Part shown: positions 29,162-41,100 of the stretch, in pieces | Layout of the letters: each line of letters begins with the position of its first letter | Position numbering within the stretch: the stretch's first letter is position 1 | Assembly (NCBI RefSeq): GCF_001010285.1 | Contig: NZ_CP011104.1 | Location: forward strand, 310,001-374,000 | DNA: 64,000 nt | Direction of reading: 5' to 3' | Source of the DNA: Photorhabdus thracensis | Lineage (GTDB): Bacteria > Pseudomonadota > Gammaproteobacteria > Enterobacterales > Enterobacteriaceae | The notes under the pieces: model-generated | Told to the model about the DNA's origin: nothing | Seen by the model: the letters and a program-made list of their open reading frames with translations, nothing else | The model's database searches: none | Translations under genes and position numbers: made by a program

Positions 29162-32100
29162 TCAGGCAAATTTTCCTTTTCCCATCGTCGTATCTGTCCA
29201 CGCCGTCGTAATGGCGGCTTTCGATTTACTGTCCAGGCTTGCAATAAAACCATTATCACCCGCTGTCGGGGAAAAACCGCTCATGGCCTGAATCAATGAA
29301 TCAACTGCATTGTCTGAAAGCGCAGTAAATTCACGCGCTCCTGATCCGTCCTTACACCCCATCTGAATCACCAGTTTGGCTCGATGACCATTAAAGTAAT
29401 CATTAAAGGTGACGGAACCCACCGACTCAAATATGCCCTGCTCAGTTCCATCCTGAGTATGACGATTCACTGATAACACCAAATCATATCCGCTGCGCTG
29501 GAACCACAAGTTTTGCCAGTCAACATCGTTAAAGACAATCATATCTTCTGCGCTGATATCATTAACCTGACTCTCTATCACCTTACCACTGACCACAAAG
29601 CTGTCTACACCCGCGCCGCCCAGGAAACTGTTTTGATACCCCCCCAGCACCAGCAAATCCTGCCCTTCTCCGCCATCAAACCGGCTGAATTTCGAAATGG
29701 CCGCCGCTATCAGGTGGTCATCACCGTCTCCACCATTAATCACCGCATGGTAGCCCATCAGCTTAATTACATCGCTACCTGCGTTGCCATCAATGCGGTT
29801 GTCATTACCAAACACTCTGGCAAAGTCATTACCTTCAGCCAATTCAACCCGGTTGTTATTGCCGATGGTCACGGCATAATCCTGATCTTCCCCGGTATCC
29901 ACCCGGTTGTAGTTGCCGGAAGTCACAACGTAGTCCCGGCCTTTACCGGCATCAATAAAGCCGCCTTCGCCAAAGACAAATGTCTGGTCACTCCCCTCAC
30001 CCATAAAGACATGGTTAATGCGTCCAGCCACCACCGCGGTGTCATCCCCATGACCGCCAAACATCCAGTTTTCACGTCCCATCAGGACGCCCAGGTCATT
30101 ACCTTCGCCGCCGGTAAAGATGTTGGATGTGCCAATTGAGTAATAAACGTCATCACCACGGCCACCCCAGAAGTTGTTGTTGTCTCCCAGATAAGCACCG
30201 AGATCTTTGCCGTCACCGCCCCAGTTGAAGTTATAGTTCCCCAACGATACATGGATATCGCTATCCCCTTGCAGATGACCGCTATTACGCAGGAAATCAA
30301 ACGTTTTTTGCTCCATATTGAGCAGATCTGCGGTCAGATTCTTTTTCAAATTGGTGACTAATGATTTCATTTCTTCTTGCTTATGTTCGCTGAATATCGT
30401 CGCAAACAGGTTAGGCAGGTTTAACGAATTGAAGCCAAATGCACGCTCTGCTTGGTCATTAGCCTGAATATTTTCGCTGTTAATGGTAACCGGCGATCTT
30501 TTTTCCTGATTTTCGTTAGGCGCTCTCTTTTTTAGCCCATGGCTCACAAAAAAGGACTCCACACCATCCGCATTCATCTTGATGTTCTGTTTTAAACCAT
30601 CATTTAATTTATCCGGATCAGTAAAGGCTCGCAGTTGATCACCACTGAATTTCCCAATAGTTGACAACATCTCTTGCAAAATAACCTTGCCATCAACACG
30701 CTCGCCAGTACGGGAAACAATCCGCCCCTCCGCGGTGTAATCCACATTAAAGATATCCGCTAAGGTGGTATCTGCATTGACACTCGCTAATCGGCCAAGC
30801 AGTTTGTTCCTAAGCTGACGCGGTAAATCCCGTGGATTATAGGTGAACGTTGTCCGCGCCATCCCGGTTGTTGAGTATTGTTGCGTCATTAAACCAAACA
30901 GTGAGCCCAAGTTGGTATCCAGAATCGATTGAATATGGTCACCGAACATAAAGTTCCAGCTACCGGTTGTGACCTGAATATCCGCCCCCTGACCACCAAC
31001 GGCAAAATTGAAGGCCAGTTTTTCATTGGCTTGACGAAATTTATCTGCACGGCTCATTTTGCCCGTATCAATACGGTTGCCGTTACTACTTAGCCATTGG
31101 TTGTATTTCTTGTTCAACGCTGCTTCGGCATCACTTTTCAAGCCACGGCTACTGCGTTCATGCTGCGAATCCAGATCAACCAATGTTTTGTAGTCCACAC
31201 TGCTGGTCTGGTCCAGACCAGACATATCGCGCACAAATTTCTTCGCTCCAGACAGTGTCCACTGCCGATTCTGTGCCGCCAACCAATTCCGCTCTTCACC
31301 AGAATGAGCAATGGCTTTCAGTACACCTGTAATACGAACAGCACCATCAAATGGATTAACCAATGGTGGCGTTGGGGTTGATTTGTCCATCATCACTATC
31401 AGGTCATTACTGCGGCCCTGATTGAAGCTGATGTTGCGGTTACCGATAAACATCTGCGCCCCTTCAAGCGCTTGATAGCCACCAATATTGACGCTGTGCT
31501 TACTGTTACCATCACCGATGTGAACCACCACATTGTTGTCACCAAAGGCTAGTGACTTAAATCCACCGGTCCCGATTTTGACACTCACGTTTGATGTTCC
31601 CCAATTGATCGCGGTAAATTCACCGTTACCCACGTTCACCTGAATGTTGCCGGAGTAAGTCAGCGGTTTATCCGACTGAAGGTTTGAGCTGACTTCAATC
31701 CTGTTTTTTCGCTTCCCCGGTGCAGTGAAAACATTAACGTTATCCGCAATTGTCCCTCTGCTCACGGCATCAGCCTCTGTGTACCCCACCTTGGCGAGGT
31801 TGATATCACTTTCTGCAATGCCACGACGCACTTTTTCTGTTCTGGTCGCCAGTTCCCCCTGTTCATTCCAGCTCAATACCAGTTTGTTATCGTCCAGCTT
31901 GTTAACCCACTGATTATTTTTATCGCGGGTGAATTTACGGCCTGTCGCGTCAACCGCAACTTCACTGCGACGCGCTGAAACCTCACTACGGATACCTTGT
32001 TCATTTAAGGCGGTAATAAAACGATAGGCAAAACCATCCCGTTTATCATCACTAATCAGTGAGCACCCTACGATACTGATACGTTCAGGTTCACCCGCCT

Positions 32101-35100
32101 GACGAAAGTTCTGTTTGAACAGCTTCAATTTTATTGCCAGTTCATCAGCACTGTAGCCACTCAGACGCGTGTTATTTTGGGCCGATTCATCGCGACCATG
32201 ACCGACAATCTGCCAGCGTAATTTGCCTGATAATCGGTCGGGATTACCATAAACAACATGATATTTACCGTCGGAATCAAGTTTAACGATGACGCTGGAC
32301 CTCGGGTGTTTCCCCGCCAGATTGATCACGGCTTTCGCGACAATCGGGTCATTTTCCATCTGAATAATGATATGACCATCAAAGCGGCTCCTATGAGCAT
32401 CACTCTTTTGCACAAGGTTCTTTATCACATCACGATGTTTATTTTGAGAACCAGAGAGAGTCGATACTATTCTGTCTGCATATTGACTCATCAAAGCACC
32501 ACTTTCTTCATGGCCATAGAAGGTTTGTTCACCCGATACGTGGTAACCGGAAGCCATCAGTTTCGCACGTAACTTTTCCCCCTCATGGCCCAAAATTTGA
32601 TTGTCAGTCAATAACATGATTGGCGTATTGATCGGCAAACCTTTAAGGTTTTTTTCTACTGAAAATTGCCCATTCATCGCTTTTGCCAATGCCCCAGTGG
32701 TGGTGCCAGGGTTTAGTGTTTCATGCACGGTTATGGCTTCGTCCATACTCAGCATCGGCCTGTCGAGTAACAAACCGGACACCGCTTGATTATTTTGCGC
32801 TGCATAGCGGGCAAGATCAGCCGCAACCGGCCCACCAATGGAATAGCCATGAATGATGATGTTACCCGGAGCAATACCGCGATCTTTCACCAAATACCGG
32901 AACATCGTCCGGGCATCTTGACAGAGTCCTTTTTCACTTGGCCCTCCATCACTGCCACCATAACCACACATATTGATGGCAAGCATATCAATACCTTGCT
33001 TTTGATAATGACGTTGGATAGCACTGGCTTGTTCCTCAGCGGATAAACCTGAACCATGAATAAAAAGCACCACTTTTTTCGTTGCTGCTGTAGAAAAGCT
33101 GCCAGGTTTGACGTCACCCAGATGATAATATCCGGTTAAACGCCCCTGCCCGCCTTCCAGAGTGATTTTGTTTGATTTGCCATTATCGACAGCCCTCTTC
33201 AATTCCTCTTTAATGTTATCGCTGATATAACGGCGGTCTTCTTTAAAGCCATAAAGTTCGTTATTAAAGAAACGGGTCAATGGATTTAAAGACTCGTTAT
33301 CACGTGGTGGAGCACCGTCATTTCCAGTTATCACCGATTCTGATGCGCCATTTTTACCCGATAACGCTTGCAACGCTTTCACAGGCGAGTGGCGCAGTTC
33401 TCTCTCTGGCGTATATTCCCGATAAAGATGCAAGGTTTTCTCAAAAGCACTATTTAATGCCTGGCTTATCCATAGCTTCCCTTTATCTCCGGCGATATCC
33501 ATCAGGTCCATATAACTGGCGGTGTAGTTTTGCAGTACCTGTCTGCGTTGAGCCCCCGTCGCCTGCAACGCTTTGTAGATAACCAGACTTTCGTTGACAG
33601 AATGACCGCCATCAAACACCAAAAATGCCAAGGTATTGAGATATCCCTGATCCACCGGGAAAGTGGGATCTTGACTGGCGATATAGTTATTGAGGTGAAC
33701 CATGATATTGGTCGAACCAGAGGCCCCCGTCACTACGGAATGCCCTTGCGCCAGCGCGTTACGTTCAAGCGCTGTTTCATGTCCGGGCGTCAGAATTCTG
33801 CCTGCGGCAACCTTCCTGCCAGACAGAAAGTCTTCGTACCGATCACCCGGTGGCTGGTAAGGCAGCACAATACCGTAATCATTGGTTTTCTGCTCCGTTA
33901 TCTTCACTTTGTGTGTTACACCAGCCCATTTAGCTAACTGACTGCTGGTCGAACGGGTCTTGTAGATTTCTTCCCGATAGAAAATATCCCCTTCCGCCTT
34001 CCATTGAGATGAACTCAACCCCATGCCATCCACGTTCGACATTTTTACCGCCAGAAACGGTATTTTGATCATTTCAAAGCCGTTATCCACCTTGGTCATC
34101 ATGGTTTTAAAGTTATCGAAGGTCGGCTGTTGCAGGAATGTAGTCAATTCAGGTACCCGGCTGAACCAGGGGCGAACATCCTTTTGAATAACATTGGCAA
34201 AGGCTTGCATTCTGATGGCAATATCACGCACGGGTGCAACAGAGGTATTCTGCATCCATTGTTCAAACTCCTGCACCAGGAATTGACCTGTCCGCCTGGC
34301 TGCCACGATTGCATCCGGTGACACGGTTTTCACCAACGCATGGGCCAATTCTGAATCAAAACGGCGGCCAAATAAGTTATCAATATATTGGGTGGTTGCC
34401 TTTTTTCTGTGAGCATCAATCTGTAATGAGAGCACCAAAGCATGTAACTCAGGGTATGCCTTTAACTGAGTGGCGGCGTCATTAAATAACCTGATGGTTT
34501 TTTTGGATGTCACCTGCCCGGTGAGCCAGAGTTCTCTGGCCCGTTCAACCAAAGGCATAGTGTCCGGGATGTCCGCCTCTTCCAGTCTGCTCATGAAAAC
34601 AATGAGGCTTTCACTTTCGGTCCTGGGTACTTCCCGTTCAGTGATTGAGTTCGTGCGGGTCAACGGTGTCATTTGCCATTCAATAAGGCGATCAATTTCG
34701 CCTTCTGTTACACCGCCGCCTTTCAGACCAACAACACGTCCGGTTCCATCAAGTATTATCTGCGGATTAAGTTGTTCAGCATGTTGAGGCACCACCGTAA
34801 TCCCCAGGATCCCAACTGATTCGGCTCTCTGGGCTTGCAAGTGCTCAATCATTCGGCCTATCTTCAAGCGCACTAAGTTCACTTGACTGCTATGCCGGGC
34901 AAATTCCGCTGGGTTACGCTGTTGCCAATGAGAAAGTGCCTGTTCAAACTGCAATACATGCTCTTCATTAAAATGAGACATCATTTTTTTGTTGAAAATC
35001 TCACGTACAGCGATCAGCGCCTTGCTAAGCTGATTTTTCCAGCCTAATGTTCCCACTCCGGGATTGATAAACAGCTTGTTTCCTTCTTTCAATAAATTAA

Positions 35101-38100
35101 ATTTTAGCTTGTCAAAAATAACGGAATTATGCTGCTCCCCTTGCGGATCATTCCCTAACGATTGCAAATCACGCAGGGATCTTCTGACAAACTCACCTGG
35201 GTTGTTTAAGGTAGGCGCCACCATGTTGTCAGCTTGTGCTTTGGCAAACGTTGATGTATCCAAAACGTCTGTCTTTGCTGCGCGAACGCCTGCATTTATC
35301 TGTAGACGATTAATCGCTTGTTTAGCGCCCGCCAGCGCCTGTCGCTCTTCTTCGGTCAATCCCTTGTAGAATTTGCCTTTAACTGCTGGCATAGATTCGG
35401 GATCTATATGGCTACCGGTTTCCCCTGCCCCTGTTGATTCGTAGGCTTTGCCAGATAAACCACTACCACCAGCCCCAGCGCGATCCGGTCTGGAATCGCT
35501 CTGTTTAGCGCCTTTAACATCTGCTTGTACCTGAACAACTTTACTTTCAGCCGTAGCCGTATCGCGCTCACCCCGTTTTTTCGCGTCCTGATACGCAATA
35601 TTAGCGTCATTTTCAGCTTTTTCGGCCCGTTGTTGCTGCGATAACGCCTCTTCTTTTCTTAACCCGGCTTTTTTCTGGGCGTCGGCAATATCTTGTTTTG
35701 CACTGGCGCGATGCTGCTCACTTTTTTCTACACCTGCTTCTGATTTCGCAACCGTTTGTTCTACTTGTTGTTGGTTATCAGTAAGATACTGTTGAGCAGT
35801 TGCTAATTTTCTCTGGGCAATAAATTTGGTGTAATCCAACTCATACTGAACACGTTCCAGAAATTCGGCAGCAAATTGATCACGCCACGGGTCACTTGCT
35901 TCACCGTCGTAATTCGCATAATCATCAAGCGTCTCCAGGCTCTGAGTCATGGAAATCAATTTGTCAGTTTCTACCTGCGCTTCTGCTTTTATCACATTAC
36001 GCTGCGTCAACCCACTCTGGTTTAGCGCTTCCTGATCCGTTAATGCCAATTGGGATTGCGATTTTTCAATAACTGCCAGTTGTTTATCTTTTTCCTGTTC
36101 CAACAGCAGGCGATCTTTTTCGGCTTTTTCTTTATCATTTAGCGCATTTTGCGCCGCTTTATCCTGCTTCGCGTGTTCGGTGACAGCATTGGCTTGTTGT
36201 GGGTGTTTAGATTTCGCAACAACGTTATCCAGAATATAGCCGATTCCATCATTCAAACCGGTTCCTTTAAACGCAATTCGGTTATCGCCCGCTTTTGCTG
36301 TCAGCTCCAGTGTTTTCTTTTGCCATCTCGTTGCGTCTCTAGAAGTTGAGAAAACCTCTTCATTATTCCAAAAAACCTGCATGCCATTGTCGGTGAGATA
36401 AGCATTGGGACGATTGGCAAAATCAAAGCTCAGTGTAATCACTTCCCCTTCAGACAGATTTTGCAGTTCCTGCCAAATAGTGGTGTTTTTATTAACATCA
36501 AGTTCACTGACTCGTTCGCCATAACCGGTATTATCAAGACCATAAGCAGTCGCTGAACTATACGCCTCAATATCATTGGTTGATTGCCAGCCCAAACCAC
36601 CTCGTTCGAAGTCACCATTGATAATCAGTGATGTCTCAGATTTCGCAACGATATTGTCTAAGATATAGCCTAATCCATCATCCTGGCCCGTACCTTTAAA
36701 TTCAATTCGGTTAGTACCCGCTTTTGCCATTAAATCGAGTTTTTGGCTATGCCATATAGCCCGCTCCCCAGAAGCTGAGAATACAGACTCACCATTCCAC
36801 AACACCATTATTCCATTGTCACTCAGATCACGATCCACCATGTCTAAACGACTCGCAAAATCAAAAGTCAGTGAAATCACTTCGCCTTCTGACAAATTTT
36901 TCAATTCCTGCCAAATAATGGTGTTTTTATCAACATCAAGTTCACTGACTCGTTCGCCATAACCAGTATTATCAAGACCATAAACACTCGCTGGGCTATA
37001 TGCCTCAATACCATTGGTTGACTGCCACCCCACACCACCTTGTTCAAAGTTACCATTGACGATCAGGTTTTCATTCTGGCTTGACGCCGATCTTGTTTTT
37101 CGGTTCAAAACGCTTTCTATTGAATCAATATCAGGCCTTTCCACTGCGGTTACAGAACCACTGAGACGACTGCTTAAATCTGAATCTACCGGCGCAATTT
37201 CATCCATCTGAAAACCATCAATTGCAGAAACTTCCTCTAAGTTAATTGCGCCTCTGCCTTTATGTGTTCCAGACGTGTTAGCTTCATCCCCCTGAACCAG
37301 ATAGTTGATCGCCTGACTGCCTCCCACACCTAACGCAGTCTGTTTGATATTCTCAAAGAGGGAAGAGAGTTTGTTGCTTTTTGCAACAGAAAAACTGTAA
37401 AAATCACCATTGCCAATCTTAATCGCCACGTTATTGCGGGCATAAGAGGCGTTGAGACCCAGACCATCACCAACATGAATATTAGCGTTGCCTGTGCCTT
37501 TCATAACCGCCACATTCAGGCCATTTCCGACTTTAGTATTAGCGTTATATTCACCCCACACCACGTTAACTGAAACACCGTCACCCACTTTGGTATTCAC
37601 ATTAAGGTCGCCATGTGTGGCAGTCACACTTAAGCCATTCCCCACCGTAGTCGTGACATTGGCTTCGCCTTTCGCGGCGGTAACCTGTATACCATCACCC
37701 ACTTTGGTGACAATATTGCCTTTACTCCACAACGCATTAAAGCTGTCACCATGACCAACCTGAGTCACAATGTTTGCATCGGCTTTAGCCAGCACCACAT
37801 TACGCCCGTCGCCTACTCTGGTGATAATGTTAGCTTTGCCCCAAGCTCCTGTGTAGTCATCACCGTTACCAATATGAGTGATAATATTGGCATCACCCTG
37901 AACTACCGTGACTTCCTGCTCATCTCCCACTTTAGCAATGATGTTCGCTTTACCTTTCGCAAAGTTGTAACGATCGCCATCCCCTACCTGAGTCAGGACA
38001 TTGGCATCACCCCAAACGGCGTTCACCCCAGTACCGTTCCCTACTTTAGTGATGATATTGGCTTTACCTTTGGCGAAACCCACGGTTGTACCATCACCAA

Positions 38101-41100
38101 TGTGAGTCATGACATTACCCACATCGGAAATAAGCAGGCCAACTGTCGTGCCATCTCCCACTTTCGTCAGTATATTGCCTTTGCCAAGCAGTACAGCCGC
38201 GGTTGTCGAGTCGCCGACATGCGTGATGACGTTAGCTTTCGCCGCAGCGACAACCCCCATAAAATCATCACCCACTTTGGTGACAATATTAGCCTCACCC
38301 AGCGCTAAGACACCGGTTAAACCATTGCCAACATGGGTCATGATATTGGCCCGACCAAACATTGCCGCCAGCGTTGTGCCCTCACCGACTTTGGTCATGA
38401 CATTCAGCTCACCAGCAAACAAGCCAATACTGGTGCCATCACCCACATGCGAGTAGATATTGGCTTTACCCACCATCAAGGTAGCCGTCAGATCATCACC
38501 GACCTTTGTCAACACATTGGCGCCACCAATCATGGCAGCAAAGGTATTGCCATCACCCACATGGGTAAAAATATTCGCTTTGCCAATCATCGCCGACAGC
38601 GTTACGCCATTACCCACCTTGGTTGCGATATTGCCTTTTGCCAGCATCAAGGCAACGCTCGTACCATCACCAATATGGGTAAACACGTTACCGGCGGCTA
38701 TCATCAGTGCTAATGCGTTGCCATCACCCACTTTAGTAAAGATGTTTGCGGCGCCACCCATCAGCGCCCACGCGTCACCGTTGCCAATATGAGTAACAAT
38801 GTTCCCCGCACCAAGCATAGCCGTAATCGCCGTTCCATCCCCAACTTTAGTGAAGATGTTGCCGGCGGCGCCCATGACACCCAACGTTTGCCCATCACCG
38901 ACATGGGTAAACACGTTACCCACCCCAAGCATGATACCGGTCGTATTGCCGTCGCCCACTTTGGTCAGGATATTGGCTCCACCCAACATGACCCCCGTCG
39001 TGTTGCCGTCACCGATGTGAGTCAGTACGTTTGTACCGCCACTCATTACCGCCAGTGTATTACCCGGCCCTTTTTTGGTGAGGATATTGGCTCCGCCCAG
39101 TGCTATCGCCGTAGTGTCTGATGTTTCAATTTCATCATTGAGATGGGTGATAATGTTGGCACCGCCGAGCATACCGGCAACCAGATCACCGGCACCGAGT
39201 TTAGTCAGCACGTTAGCACCGCCTAAAAGTACCGAGGAGAGATTCCCTTTTCCTGCTTGGGTAATGATGTTAAAACCGCCTGCCCCTGACCAGTTCGCAC
39301 TGCCATGACCTATTTGGGTATGGGTGTTGTAACCCCCTAGCATCAGCACCTGGCTGTCACCATTGCCTTTGTGGATCGAGATATTGCCATAAGCCAGCAG
39401 ATGAGCCAGATATCGCCCGTCACCAACCCGCACAAGAACATTTGCCGCACCGCCGGCGTAAGCATGCATTTCTCCCCGCAGGCTTTGGTGAACAAGGACG
39501 TTAGCTAAACCCGCGCCACGAAATGTCAGATTGCCCTCTTCACCACTTTTCACAATAACATTGGCGGCGCCAGCGCCTTCAAAATGCGTATTACCGAATT
39601 TCGAACTGTGCAAAATAACGTTAGCCGCCCCCGCACCGTTGAAATTAACATCACCGTCTGTAACGTTGGATTTAATAATGTTTCCACCACCTACCCCGCT
39701 AAAATAAATATCACCAGAGCTATCACCACCGGTTATTGATGATTTGGTAAGATCTTGCTCAGAATCACCTGCAAGACGAGCTAAACGATCAGGCATACTG
39801 TGATCAATATTTAAATCATAGTGAAGCTGACTTAAGGTATAACCCACACCCATTGATCTGTAGCCATAAGGATAAGAAAATGTTTCATCCGCTAAACGGC
39901 CCGTATGGTCACCCTGTTTATACCAAGCTTTTGCAATATATTTCAGCTTCCCTGTTTCATAATCATTTGCCAGTTTAACCTCAACCACTTTGGTATAAGG
40001 ATTTAAAAAGGCCGCATACACATAAGTATTCGGCAAGCTGTTTGATTTAACTGCGGATACATCAATTTTCGAACCATCCGCAGAGATTGCATATCCTCCC
40101 ATTTTGGCATCACCCAGTGTGACATTTTCCGCTTTAACATTGGCACCGCCAGCATAAGTCACCCACTTACTTGGCAATAGCGCTTCCTCGATACCATGTA
40201 TCGTGGTTGTTTGTCGATATAGAAGGTTAATACTGGTAAGATTAATAGCCTCTTCGTTTTTAATCGGAAAAAATCCATTATTCATTGAGATATTTTCCGC
40301 AGCCAAATCTTTAAGATGATGACCTTCCTTATACCAGGTGGTAGCGTAATAACGGAGTTTACCGGTATCAGGATCATTCTGAAGCCGCACGGCAACGACT
40401 TTAGTATTAACATTATTGGCAAATGCAAACAGATAAGTGTCAGGCTCTTTGGTGGATTTAATTGCGTTAACTGGCTGAGGTTGCTCAATCCAATCCCCCT
40501 CTATTGTTGCCGATGTCATAACAATATCTTTGGCTTGAGCAAATTCTATTTCATTCTCCGCACCCGTCCGGGTAATTTCGTTATAAGCCCCTGCACCAGA
40601 GAAATTGATATTACTATGGGCAATATCGGAATAGAGTTTGTTATAGCCACCGGCACCTTCAAAAGTGATATCACCGCGAGTCTGTTCATACACATCCTCA
40701 CTGTGGCGTATACGCTCAATGCGGTTTGATGCTCCTGCGCCACGTAAGATAATGCTGCCTTCTCTGCCTTTTCGCACAATATGATTATCCGCGCCGGCGC
40801 CTTCAAAAGTGATATTACCGCTTTCCATCTGCGAATTGATGTTGTTTGCCGCACCCGCGCCATTAAATGTCACATCACCCTGAGTCCCTTGATAACGGTT
40901 AAACCAGGTTCGGTCAATATCATTAGCTACCCCTGCTCCGACAAAATACAAATTACCCTGGTCAATTTCATGCCATAACTCATTATATCCACCAGCCCCC
41001 TTAAAACGGATGTCACCCGATAAGCCTTTACGAACCAGTTTGTTATAGCCGGCAGCCCCCGAATAATACAAATCCCCCGTTTCACCATTATGGTCAATGA

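Noticed and set aside
29513-30139. Plus-strand open frames inside rtxA and the NRPS (for example 29513-30139, 37751-38308)
   Set aside because: They lie antisense to strongly supported coding repeats, and their composition simply mirrors those repeats.
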